Shown here: one piece after another, positions 26,582 through 34,525 of the stretch
How the letters are laid out: each line of letters opens with the position of its first letter
How positions within the stretch are numbered: the stretch's first letter is position 1
Source: Phaeodactylibacter sp.
GTDB lineage: Bacteria; Bacteroidota; Bacteroidia; Chitinophagales; Saprospiraceae
Assembly: GCF_022763345.1 (NCBI RefSeq)
Contig: NZ_JALEGS010000030.1
Span: 1 to 64,000 of the forward strand
Length of the DNA stretch: 64,000 nt
Direction of reading: 5' to 3'
Notes under the pieces: generated by a model
Database searches by the model: none
What the model was told of the DNA's origin: nothing
Seen by the model: only the letters and a program-made list of their open reading frames with translations
Program-made: the position numbers and the translations under genes

Positions 26582-28105
26582 ATGAAGTATTTTCTCCATT
26601 TCCTACCCGCTTTACTCTTGTTTTCAGTCAATGACGTGCTCCTTGCACAGGACTATTCCATCAGAGCCGTTGTCAAGGAAAAATTCCGGACGGCTGACGC
26701 CTCTTATGAAAAATTAGATGCCGGCACGATTGTTGAACTTAGCGACTATCGCATCATCGCAGGCACTCCTACCATCAGAGCTATAATCAACGGGCAAGAG
26801 CGCATGATTTCTGCATTTGACCTCAAGCACCTCGATTATCAGCTTAATGAATTGTCTGTTGATGGTGTTTGGTATCAGCAATTTCTGCAGTCCAGCGCAT
26901 TGGACCAACTCTCCAAAAGGGGTTGGGACCAAGAGGTCAGACGGGAGCTACAGGAAGAATACCTTAGCTTTAATGAAACCATCACCCTGTTTGACGACCC
27001 CTATCTTGACGACTACCTGAATCAGGTCCGGCTACAGCTTTTTCCCAAACAGCCTGTAGAAAAACATCCTTCGGTGATGCGCATACGGGTCTATGAGTCG
27101 GTAGAGCCCGGCACCTTTGCCTGTGCCAATGGCGACTTGTTCATTTCGACCGGCCTGTTGGCCGCCCTGCAAACCAAAGAGGAACTGCTGGCTATTTTGG
27201 CTCAGGAATTTGCACACATTCAGTTCAATCATTCCGTAGACAACTTCCGCCGCAACCTTTCCCGGGAAGCCCGGGCAGCATTCTGGAGCGGCGTGATCAC
27301 CGTAGCCGCTGCGGTAACAGAGACCGCTGTGGCTGAACAATCTATTCGAAATGGCACCTTTAGCCCGGTCGACTTGTATGCATTCGGAGCTTTTACAGAG
27401 AGCATATCACTGCTTTCCACCGCTATTGCCTTTCAGATTGCCAATCGGCTGGGCATGGAATATTCCCCAGAACAGGAACAGGAGGCAGATCAAACAGCAA
27501 TTACCCTTTTACAACACCTCAAGGCTGACAACCAAGCACTGCTGAATGCCTATACCCGCATCCACGAGGCTCAGAAAAAAAGCAGGTCTTTCCGGTTACA
27601 GACTGCAGAGGAGCATCTCTACCCCCATCTTTACCGCCAAATGCTAAATCTGGGCTACAAATCAAACCAACAGCTACCAGCAGCAGATCCTGCCTATATC
27701 AGTGCCACAGCGATGGCAAGGCGCAATACAGCCTGGCAGGAATTCCTGAGCGGCAATTACGAACGCACGCAAGAGCTGCTCACCGTTCAGCTCGATGCAG
27801 ACGCTGCCGTGCTTGAAGATTACATGTTGCAGTCTGTACTCCTCCGCCAAACCTCAAATGATGCAGGTGATATGGAACGAGCAATGCTCTTGTTACGCAA
27901 AGCGGAGCAGGAGGCCTACGCGCTTTCCCCGGAAATACACCTGGAAAAAGCTATGGTGTTCATGCGCCTCGATGAGCAGGAGGGCGCTCGCAGGGAACTG
28001 GAAAGTTACAGGAATGCACTGAAAAAAACGGAGAATGGTGATGGGCAGGCGGACCGCATAGCGTGGGTGACACAGATGCTGGAAAAACTTTCCCGGGGGC
28101 GGTAA
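26582..28105 (+). CDS. Exported M48-like protein lacking the first zinc His
   Basis: A 507-aa protein with signal peptide (about 1-22, ending LLAQ), an N-terminal domain (about 25-120), an M48-type peptidase-like domain (about 130-330) and C-terminal TPR-like helices (about 370-505). The expected HExxH motif reads Q208-E-F-A-H212. The third-ligand region EQEADQTAITLL (Glu301) is kept. The DNA is unambiguous (cag for residue 208). A loss of the first ligand should impair zinc binding, so this may be a pseudo-protease acting as a chaperone or adaptor. The alternative is that another residue supplies the ligand. It stands alone and converges on the PHA genes. Confidence 0.78.
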   Translation: MKYFLHFLPALLLFSVNDVLLAQDYSIRAVVKEKFRTADASYEKLDAGTIVELSDYRIIAGTPTIRAIINGQERMISAFDLKHLDYQLNELSVDGVWYQQFLQSSALDQLSKRGWDQEVRRELQEEYLSFNETITLFDDPYLDDYLNQVRLQLFPKQPVEKHPSVMRIRVYESVEPGTFACANGDLFISTGLLAALQTKEELLAILAQEFAHIQFNHSVDNFRRNLSREARAAFWSGVITVAAAVTETAVAEQSIRNGTFSPVDLYAFGAFTESISLLSTAIAFQIANRLGMEYSPEQEQEADQTAITLLQHLKADNQALLNAYTRIHEAQKKSRSFRLQTAEEHLYPHLYRQMLNLGYKSNQQLPAADPAYISATAMARRNTAWQEFLSGNYERTQELLTVQLDADAAVLEDYMLQSVLLRQTSNDAGDMERAMLLLRKAEQEAYALSPEIHLEKAMVFMRLDEQEGARRELESYRNALKKTENGDGQADRIAWVTQMLEKLSRGR

Positions 28106-28113
28106 AAAACGAA

Positions 28114-28268
28114 CTGGCTGCAGTTGCCCACAGCCAGCTCAGCCCTAACCAAATTAAAACCAGGTATTACCAAATTGTAGCTTAACAGCGCAGCGCGATA
28201 TCCTGCTGCGCTGTTAAACTGTACGCAGGTGCGGAGTCATTTCTGTTTAGCTCCGCGCCCGGGCGTAC
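28114..28268. other. Three hairpins between M48-like gene and phaC
   Basis: Hairpin 1: CTGGCTG (28114-28120) with CAGCCAG (28131-28137). Hairpin 2: TTAACAGCGCAGC (28182-28194) with its perfect 13-base complement (28205-28217), loop 10. Hairpin 3: outer GTACGC/GCGTAC (28221-28226, 28263-28268) and inner GCGGAG/CTCCGC (28231-28236, 28251-28256). They lie between convergent genes; at least one probably ends transcription, although U tracts are weak. Confidence 0.65.
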
Positions 28269-28328
28269 GCTAAGACAAAGTAGTGCGTGATCAAAGTTCA
28301 TGTTCATGGGACCAAACTTTCCTTATTC

Positions 28329-29387
28329 TTAGTCCCGCTCAGTCAGCCAGCTGGCTACTGCGGGCGTTAACAGCTTTTGAGAACGCCCGCCTACGAATAC
28401 ACCAATGTGCCCGCCCGGGAATTCCATCAGCTCCTTGTCCTTGGAGCCGATTTCATCATTGATCGGCTTTGTTGTTGCCGGTGGCACGATGTGATCGTGC
28501 TTGGCATAGATGGTCAGTACCGGCATATTGATGTTCTTTAGCTTTACCTCACGGCCGCCCAGCTCAAATTCGCCTTTGATGAGCTTGTTATGCTGGTACA
28601 TATCCTTAATGAAACGGCGGTAGGTCTCTCCGGCTTGTGCGGGGCTGTCAGCAACCCAGTGCTCCATGCGCAGGAAGTTCATCAGCTTGCCTTTGTTAGC
28701 CATGGTTTGGGGCAGCGCCATGTACTTGCGTGCCTTGTTCATTGGCTTGAGCAGGTCGAAGCCGGTATTGAGGAAGTCGCCGGGGATAATGCCCCCGAAG
28801 CCATCTACAATTGCATCCACATCCATATCCTTGGCCCACTTGAAGAGCAGCCCTTCTTCGTTGTCAAAGTCGACCGGTGTCACAAGGGTGACCAGGTTTT
28901 TGATTTTTTCGGGGAACAAGGCGGAATAAATCAGGCTAAAAGTCCCACCCTGGCAAACGCCAAGCAGGTTCACCTTAGCCAAACCATGAGCTTCGCGGAT
29001 GTAATCTACGCAGTCGTTGATATTCCCAAGGATGTAGTCCTCCATTTTTTTGTAGCGGTCTACCTTAGTTGGGTAACCCCAGTCAATCAGGTAAACGTCC
29101 AGCCCTTCGCTAATCAGCTTACGGATAAAGCTGCGGTCCGGCTGCAGGTCCATCATTTCCCAGCGGTTGACCAGGGCGTAAGAGACCAGAACAGGTGTTT
29201 TGGTAGCCGGTTTGTCGTCCCTCAGGAAGTGATAGAGTTTGACTTTGCCATCTTCCCAGACAACTTCCCGGGGTGCCGTAGCTACATCCACATCATGGAC
29301 GCTGTTAATATTGCGCAGCGCATCGGAAGCCGTATTGACTTGTTCGAGGAGCTGATCGCTGACGTTATTGGATGCCGTTGTGCTCAT
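28329..29387 (-). CDS. phaC: Class III polyhydroxyalkanoate synthase, PhaC subunit
   Basis: Polymerises (R)-3-hydroxyacyl-CoA into PHA on granules. The 352-aa length fits class III/IV PhaC, which is shorter than class I/II (about 560-600). The lipase-like box is GVCQGG with nucleophile Cys145; Asp298 (YAKHDHIVPP) and His327 (PGGHIGVFVGG) complete the triad at spacings matching the Allochromatium enzyme. Also seen are YALVNRWEMMDL, LIDWGYP and PVDFDNEEGLL. PhaE and the phasin-like gene lie directly upstream on the same strand (gap 90 bases to phaE). PhaC of this class needs PhaE for activity. Confidence 0.96.
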   Translation of the reverse strand: MSTTASNNVSDQLLEQVNTASDALRNINSVHDVDVATAPREVVWEDGKVKLYHFLRDDKPATKTPVLVSYALVNRWEMMDLQPDRSFIRKLISEGLDVYLIDWGYPTKVDRYKKMEDYILGNINDCVDYIREAHGLAKVNLLGVCQGGTFSLIYSALFPEKIKNLVTLVTPVDFDNEEGLLFKWAKDMDVDAIVDGFGGIIPGDFLNTGFDLLKPMNKARKYMALPQTMANKGKLMNFLRMEHWVADSPAQAGETYRRFIKDMYQHNKLIKGEFELGGREVKLKNINMPVLTIYAKHDHIVPPATTKPINDEIGSKDKELMEFPGGHIGVFVGGRSQKLLTPAVASWLTERD

Positions 29388-29477
29388 TGGTTAATTTTTT
29401 ACCTGGTTATGAGTCCGACCTGTTCAAGGCAGCCAACCGGTTTATCCCGGTTAGCAGCCCTGGAAGCCTGATGTGGA

Positions 29478-31055
29478 TTATTTAAGTAAAGCCTTGGCCT
29501 GCTTGGCCCAGTTGTCGCGCTTGGCCCGCCCCTGAAAGGCACCAAGCAGTTCGTCAATCATATCGTATTCAGAAGCGCCCATCTGAGCCACCTGCTTGAA
29601 GGTGTAAACCCCCAGGTCATTGAGCATCGTCTCCAGCTTAGGCCCTACCCCCTTGATTTGCTTAAGGTCGTCGGCATCAGAAGCAGAGGCAATCCCGATT
29701 TTGTCCATCAGTGATTTCTTGAGGCTTCCGCCCTCAGCCGGCGTTTTTTTTTCGACTGCAGGCTTTCCGCTCAACAGCATGGCTTTCTCCAGTTCCGCCA
29801 AACGGTGCTCCAAAGAGCGGACTTTGGTGCGGATTGCGGACGCCTCCTTGGCGATGTCGTCGCCATCGGTATGCGTAAGAAATGGCATATCGGCATACAT
29901 CAGCTCCATAAGGCGGCCATTGTCCTTCTTGATGCTGGTCGCCAGCGCCGACACTTCGCTTTGAAGCTTCGAGTACTCTGATGAATGCAGGACCTCAAGC
30001 ATCGCCTCCTCCAGCTTATTGATGTAAGCCTGGAAGAACGCCTGGAAATCCGGCATTTCCGGTTCCTGTTTGTACTTTTCAGCAAACTCGCGCAGGGTAT
30101 CCGGCATTGCAAACTGCCCGGACTCGTAAACTTTAGACTGCATTTCGGCAGACTTGAGTACGAACGCAATGTACTGAAACTGAATATCCTGCAGCGTTTT
30201 GGAAATCTCTGTTTCCCGACCCTGAGCCGCGATGTTGTTGAACGGCGCTAGTTGGTCCCGCAGGCGGTTGTTGAATTCGGCAGCCATTTCAAAGAAAGGC
30301 ATGTTGCCTGCATTGCTGAAAGACTCCATCTTCTCCTTCCAGCTATCGCTTACCGTTTTCCAGTCGCCCGACTGATCGCCCATGTAGGACATCATGTTGG
30401 AAAACCATTTGTTCACCTGTTCAATGACCTCACTGGTATTGCCTACCGGCCGGAAGCCCATCATTTGGTTGACCAATTTCTGATAGGCTTCCATGCCAAA
30501 GTATTTGTTCACCATATCGCCATCGTAGAGCCCGTTTTTGATCAGGCGCTGAAGCGGTTCCCAATACTTTGACATAAAATTGTAGCTATCGAGAAAGCCC
30601 GTGTAGTGAGGCCGCATATTGAAAGGCATCTTGTCCAGCACCTGAGCACTGAACCAATCCTGCCCGCCGTTCATCCACTTGTTCCAATTCGACATATTCT
30701 CCTGGAAAAACTGCGTGGAGTTGCCAAAGCTGTCAGCCCCCGGTATCTGGAAGCCCATTTTACCGGCATTGGACTTGAAGAAGTCCGCCCACTTTTGGGT
30801 AAACTCTGTTTGAATCTGCATGTACTTGCGCAGGTGCTCCGGTGTTTGCTGCAGCATTTCCTGAGGGTTGCCTTTCATAGCCTCCTGGAAAAAAGCCTGT
30901 TGCTTGTTGTACCATTCCTGGAAAAGCGCCTCACCGGCTTTGGCAGGGTCAGCCTGCTCCTGCTGAAATGGCTTAGTCATCTGATCGGACAATTTCGACC
31001 AAAATTCCATTGCTTTTTTCTGGCCCTCTATTAAGGTATCGAATTGATTACTCAT
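29478..31055 (-). CDS. phaE: Class III PHA synthase PhaE subunit fused to a helix-hairpin-helix-type domain
   Basis: A 525-aa protein. Residues about 1-380 are helical and rich in Trp, Phe and Met (FWSKLSDQMTKPF, EFTQKWADFFKSNAGKMG, PHYTGFLDSYNFMSKYWEPL), as in PhaE. A coiled coil (about 400-430, KVRSLEHRLAELEKAML) leads to a linker and then an extra domain (about 460-525) starting DLKQIKGVGPKLETMLNDLG and continuing VYTFKQVAQM and WAKQAKALLK. This is the helix-hairpin-helix-like module found fused to some NuoE and L21 proteins. Ordinary PhaE is about 350-370 aa and lacks it. It may bind DNA or protein and could tether granules to the nucleoid, which is a hypothesis. Confidence 0.88.
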   Translation of the reverse strand: MSNQFDTLIEGQKKAMEFWSKLSDQMTKPFQQEQADPAKAGEALFQEWYNKQQAFFQEAMKGNPQEMLQQTPEHLRKYMQIQTEFTQKWADFFKSNAGKMGFQIPGADSFGNSTQFFQENMSNWNKWMNGGQDWFSAQVLDKMPFNMRPHYTGFLDSYNFMSKYWEPLQRLIKNGLYDGDMVNKYFGMEAYQKLVNQMMGFRPVGNTSEVIEQVNKWFSNMMSYMGDQSGDWKTVSDSWKEKMESFSNAGNMPFFEMAAEFNNRLRDQLAPFNNIAAQGRETEISKTLQDIQFQYIAFVLKSAEMQSKVYESGQFAMPDTLREFAEKYKQEPEMPDFQAFFQAYINKLEEAMLEVLHSSEYSKLQSEVSALATSIKKDNGRLMELMYADMPFLTHTDGDDIAKEASAIRTKVRSLEHRLAELEKAMLLSGKPAVEKKTPAEGGSLKKSLMDKIGIASASDADDLKQIKGVGPKLETMLNDLGVYTFKQVAQMGASEYDMIDELLGAFQGRAKRDNWAKQAKALLK

Positions 31056-31096
31056 GGTTGTTGGTTTTAAAAGTGGAGGATGGGGCTTGGGCAGCC

Positions 31097-31543
31097 TTAA
31101 TTGGCGCTCATATACTCCTGCATCACCTTACCATTGGCTTTGGTGGTATCGTAAAAGGCCTTCATAGAGTGCTGGTAAAGCTCGCTGAGCTTCTTGGTGC
31201 GCTCCTGCGTGGTTTCCATGGTGTTTCCAGACCACATGTTCTTAAAGTACTCTGCTGACTTCTTGTACAGCTCCATGCTCACCTCCATGTTCTTGGTGTA
31301 GTCAGCCGTAAAAGTGGTCCAGAAGTCCTTCTGATAGGCTTCCATTTTTTCTTTAGAAGCCATAGCTTCCATCATTTCGGAAGTCTTAGTGTAGTATTCG
31401 TTCATCAGTTCGCCAGCCTTGTCAGAGAGGTCGGATGATGGTGTCATCATTTCCATCCAGGCATTGGTAAATTCTGTCATCGTGTTGAACAGTTTGGACT
31501 GATTGTCCATCAGCTGATCGTAGAAAGATTTTGTTGAAGCCAT
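31097..31543 (-). CDS. Phasin-like granule-associated protein
   Basis: A wholly helical, amphipathic 148-aa protein rich in Met, Lys, Glu and aromatic residues (FYDQLMDNQSKLFNTMTEF, WMEMMTPSSD, YYTKTSEMMEAMASKEKM, NMEVSMELYKKSAEYFKNMW). It has no signal peptide. Composition and the position just before phaE-phaC indicate a phasin, a protein that coats PHA granules. Its N-terminal part resembles that of the PhaE product, suggesting common origin. First gene of the phasin-phaE-phaC run, with its own likely promoter at 31592-31622. Confidence 0.78.
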   Translation of the reverse strand: MASTKSFYDQLMDNQSKLFNTMTEFTNAWMEMMTPSSDLSDKAGELMNEYYTKTSEMMEAMASKEKMEAYQKDFWTTFTADYTKNMEVSMELYKKSAEYFKNMWSGNTMETTQERTKKLSELYQHSMKAFYDTTKANGKVMQEYMSAN

Positions 31544-31591
31544 GATAAGTATCGTTTAAGTGGAAGAGAATGTGTGTTTTAATTGATAGGT

Positions 31592-31622
31592 TAAAGGTAC
31601 GCGGAGAAGAGACGGGGATCAA
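31592..31622 (-). promoter_or_regulatory. Putative promoter of phasin-phaE-phaC
   Basis: On the reverse strand TTG (31622-31620) is followed after exactly 20 bases by TACCTTTA (31599-31592), seven of eight positions of TAnnTTTG with its fixed bases. The phasin ATG is about 48 bases downstream of the -7 box. The remaining gap to the phaA terminator (31623-31787) is AT-rich and holds no gene that I can see; a second TTAAAGGTA lies at about 31660-31670. Confidence 0.45.
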
Positions 31623-31787
31623 TAGGCTTTTTTATATGTTTTACCCTGACCAAAAGACCTTTAAAGGTAAATTACTGTCATAAACTATTATAATTCAATA
31701 CTTTAAATTCAAAAACACATACCTTGACTTAATTTTTAAAGCCCTTGACAGTTAATCCCTATACCTTTGTAAACTGCCTGCAGGAAA

Positions 31788-31820
31788 GCAAAAGCCCGGA
31801 GCGATGCGAGCGCCCCGGGC
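31788..31820 (-). terminator. Rho-independent terminator of phaA
   Basis: Reading the reverse strand, GCCCGG (31820-31815) pairs with CCGGGC (31799-31794), with an inner CGC-type stem of three pairs and a seven-base loop, followed by TTTT. It lies 27 bases after the phaA stop and separates phaA from the phasin-phaE-phaC transcript. Confidence 0.65.
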
Positions 31821-31847
31821 CGTTACTTAAACAATTTTTAATAAACC

Positions 31848-33026
31848 TTAGACTTTCTCAATGATGATGGAAGAAGCGCCGCCACCACCGTTGCAGATCG
31901 CTGCCAGCCCGCGCTTGGCATTCTTTTGCTGCAGTACGTTATTCAGTGTTGTAATGATGCGTGCACCACTAGCCCCAAGCGGATGCCCCAGGGAGACCGC
32001 GCCGCCAAAGACGTTCGTTTTCTCCACAGGCACGTCCAGCATTTTATTGAAAGCCAGTGTAACGACTGCGAACGCTTCATTGACCTCAAAATAATCAATA
32101 TCATTCATCGTAAGCCCAGCCCGCTTTAGCGCAATCGGTGCTGCCTTAGTGGGTGCAGTAGTGAACCATTCCGGCTCATGAGCGGCATCTGCAAAACTGA
32201 CCACTTTAGCCAAGGGTGTCAGGTTCAATTCTTTGAGCTTCTCCTCGCTTACCAGCACCAGCGCTGTCGCTCCATCATTGATCGTTGAAGCATTGGCAGC
32301 AGTTACTGTGCCATCTTTCGTAAATACCGGGCGCAGCGTAGGTACTTTTTCAAACTTCACCCGCTTGTACTCTTCGTCTTCTGTAATCGCGATCGGGTCA
32401 CCTTTACGCTGCGGGACGTGCACGGGCACAATTTCGTTCGCAAAAGCACCAGAACTTGTTGACTCTGCAGAGCGCTTGTAGGAAAGCATCGCGAATTCAT
32501 CCTGCTGTTCCCGTGTAATCTCGTATTTCTTCGCCGTGGCATCTGCACATACGCCCATCGCTACTTGCTGGTAGGCATCCGTCAGGCCATCTTTAAGCAA
32601 GCCATCCACGATTTGCCCGTGCCCGTATTTATGCCCGTAACGCGCTTTGGGGACATAGTATGGAATGGCGCTCATATTTTCCATGCCGCCAACGACAACC
32701 AGGTCCTGATGCCCCAGCATAATAGACTGAGAGCCGAACATGATGGCTTTGGCCCCTGAGGAGCATACTTTATTTATAGTCGTACAAGGCACTGTGTCCG
32801 GAATGCCTGCTCCAAGTGCTGCCTGACGAGCCGGTGCCTGACCGAGATTGGCCGAGCAAACGTTGCCCATGAAGACCTCTTCGACCTGACTGGCATCCAC
32901 ACCAGCCTTTTCCAATGCGCCTTTGATAGCAGCTGCACCAAGGTCCGTTGCTGAAACATTAGCGAATACGCCACCAAAACTGCCCAGGGGCGTACGGACG
33001 GCGGATGCGATATAGACTTCTTTCAT
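31848..33026 (-). CDS. phaA: Acetyl-CoA C-acetyltransferase (beta-ketothiolase)
   Basis: Condenses two acetyl-CoA to acetoacetyl-CoA, the first step to polyhydroxybutyrate. The 392-aa length is standard. The catalytic residues are all present: Cys88 in NKVCSSGAKA, His348 in SLGHPLGASGAR and Cys378 in AICNGGGGAS, with NEAFAVV before them. The start MKEVYIASAVRTPLGSFGG is the classical thiolase N-terminus. Position next to PHA synthase genes supports the biosynthetic role, although it could also serve fatty-acid or ketone metabolism. The reductase gene is divergent across a 268-base gap. Confidence 0.94.
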   Translation of the reverse strand: MKEVYIASAVRTPLGSFGGVFANVSATDLGAAAIKGALEKAGVDASQVEEVFMGNVCSANLGQAPARQAALGAGIPDTVPCTTINKVCSSGAKAIMFGSQSIMLGHQDLVVVGGMENMSAIPYYVPKARYGHKYGHGQIVDGLLKDGLTDAYQQVAMGVCADATAKKYEITREQQDEFAMLSYKRSAESTSSGAFANEIVPVHVPQRKGDPIAITEDEEYKRVKFEKVPTLRPVFTKDGTVTAANASTINDGATALVLVSEEKLKELNLTPLAKVVSFADAAHEPEWFTTAPTKAAPIALKRAGLTMNDIDYFEVNEAFAVVTLAFNKMLDVPVEKTNVFGGAVSLGHPLGASGARIITTLNNVLQQKNAKRGLAAICNGGGGASSIIIEKV

Positions 33027-33243
33027 TTTCGGTTAGGATTTGATAAATTAAATTATTTAGATATTTATATGTAAAGATCGGAAAATAAAAAGACTGCTGC
33101 AAGGGGCTTTAATTCGTCCACATCATCAATTATCACCTTAAAATACTGACAGTGTTCTTTTTATACTTTTTTGCAGCGCTGAAAACTAAGCAAGTCAACC
33201 CCCTTCACTCCTCTTACGGAATCAGGAATAAAGCGTCTTTACC

Positions 33244-33251
33244 TACTTTTG
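33244..33251 (+). promoter_or_regulatory. Putative -7 box of phaB
   Basis: TACTTTTG fits TAnnTTTG and ends 43 bases before the phaB ATG. No -33 TTG is seen at the right distance. It lies in the 268-base divergent region between phaA and phaB, which holds no other gene. Confidence 0.35.
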
Positions 33252-33294
33252 AACACATCAGAACTCAATTTGACTGACCTTTTAATACTGAATT

Positions 33295-34023
33295 ATGAAT
33301 AAATTGAAGGAAAAAGTAGCGATCGTCACGGGCGGCGCAATGGGCATTGGCAAGGCTACCGCTATCCGTTTTGCTGAAGAAGGCGCCAAAGTGGTCATCT
33401 GGGACATTAACGAGGAAAAAGGCAAGGCACTGGCGGCTGAGCTCGACGGCTTGTTTTTCAAGGTGAACACCACCGACCTCTCTGCCTGCGAGGCCGCCGC
33501 CAAAGCAGCCGTAGATGCCTACGGGCAGATCGACATCATCATCAACAACGCGGGCATTACCCGGGATGCGACAATGAAGAAAATGAGCACGGATCAGTGG
33601 CAGCAGGTTATCGATGTCAACCTGACTGGCGTGTTCAACTGCACCAAAGCCGTTTTGCCGTACATGCTGGAGCGTGAATACGGGCGTATCGTGAGCGCTG
33701 CTTCCGTAGTCGCGCATAATGGCAACTTCGGGCAAACGAATTACGTGGCTACCAAGGCAGGCGTGATTGGCATGACAAAAGTATGGGCGAAAGAGTTTGG
33801 CCGCAAAGGCATTACCGCCAATGCCGTAGCACCGGGCTTTATCGGTACAGAAATGGTACTAACCATCCCTGAAAAGGTCATTGATATGCTCAAGCAAAAG
33901 ACACCGGTCCCGCGCCTGGGCGAGCCTTCAGAAATTGCGGCCGCCTACGCTTTCCTGGCTTCCGATGATGCCGCATTCATTAATGGCGCCGTACTGAACG
34001 TTGATGGGGGCGTGACTTTATAA
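33295..34023 (+). CDS. phaB: Acetoacetyl-CoA reductase (FabG-like SDR)
   Basis: Short-chain dehydrogenase (242 aa) predicted to reduce acetoacetyl-CoA to (R)-3-hydroxybutyryl-CoA. The nucleotide motif is TGGAMGIG (12-19), with NNAG at about 84-87 and catalytic Ser137, Tyr150 and Lys154 (YVATK). Asp37 at the end of strand 2 (VVIWDIN) is a feature of NAD(H)-preferring SDRs, whereas most PhaB/FabG use NADPH. FabG of fatty-acid synthesis is the alternative call. It is divergent from phaA and ends at a strong terminator. Confidence 0.88.
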   Translation: MNKLKEKVAIVTGGAMGIGKATAIRFAEEGAKVVIWDINEEKGKALAAELDGLFFKVNTTDLSACEAAAKAAVDAYGQIDIIINNAGITRDATMKKMSTDQWQQVIDVNLTGVFNCTKAVLPYMLEREYGRIVSAASVVAHNGNFGQTNYVATKAGVIGMTKVWAKEFGRKGITANAVAPGFIGTEMVLTIPEKVIDMLKQKTPVPRLGEPSEIAAAYAFLASDDAAFINGAVLNVDGGVTL

Positions 34024-34043
34024 GTCCTTTTTCAGCCGCTGAT

Positions 34044-34082
34044 AAAAGCACTGCCTGGTAGAGACCGGGCGGTGCTTTTTTA
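34044..34082. terminator. Strong terminator after phaB
   Basis: AAAAGCAC-t-GCC-t-GGT (34044-34059) pairs with ACC-g-GGC-g-GTGCTTTT across the loop AGAG, followed by a run of six T on the forward strand and four on the reverse. It ends 59 bases past the phaB stop and overlaps the stop of a small reverse-strand gene, so it probably works in both directions. Confidence 0.8.
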
Positions 34083-34244
34083 CCTTATTGGGATCGCGGC
34101 TTTCATTTTACCGCTGTATTCCCGGAAAAACTCGGCAATTTCAGGCAGCTGCTGATAAGATAGAAAAAATAACAAGACCAGCACTCCGTATAAGAGCACC
34201 ACTTGTATATTCAGGATGGTTTTGGGTGTAACAGGCTTTCTCAT
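34080..34244 (-). CDS. Small single-pass membrane protein
   Basis: A 54-aa frame: ATG at 34244, TAA at 34080. A basic start (MRKPVTPKTILN) precedes one membrane helix (IQVVLLYGVLVLLFFLSY), then an amphipathic basic tail ending KMKAAIPIR. The layout is typical of a real small membrane protein, and the convergent terminator overlapping its stop supports transcription. A longer overlapping frame (34141-34416) in another register has no such layout. Function unknown. The 281 bases between it and otsAB are AT-rich with no other gene seen. Confidence 0.55.
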   Translation of the reverse strand: MRKPVTPKTILNIQVVLLYGVLVLLFFLSYQQLPEIAEFFREYSGKMKAAIPIR

Positions 34245-34525
34245 ACAATAAATAGTTTAAATCCAAGCACCACAATTTACATAAAAAATCTTCACTAGGA
34301 TAAAAAACCAAATAAAAAGTTACCCCCTTAACAAAACAAAGAACAAAAATAAACCTAACTCCGTGTTGCCATCTTCTCCTTTTCCTACCGGTCGAACATT
34401 GCGACAATACCAACACTTTAATTATTGAGTACCCGAATAAAACTTAGTGTAGCTTTTACATTAAGTTTCTTGGAGAAGTCCAAAGCATTCCGTATTATTC
34501 AATCCTACAAAACCCTATAAAGAGG

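Noticed and set aside
28590..29471. Open frame of 293 codons on the forward strand opposite phaC
   Set aside because: It is the antisense shadow of a clear phaC gene with complete catalytic residues; its own product shows no family features.
34141..34416. Reverse-strand frame of 91 codons after phaB
   Set aside because: A frame in a different register (34080-34244) has a sensible membrane-protein layout and a terminator at its stop; the longer frame does not.
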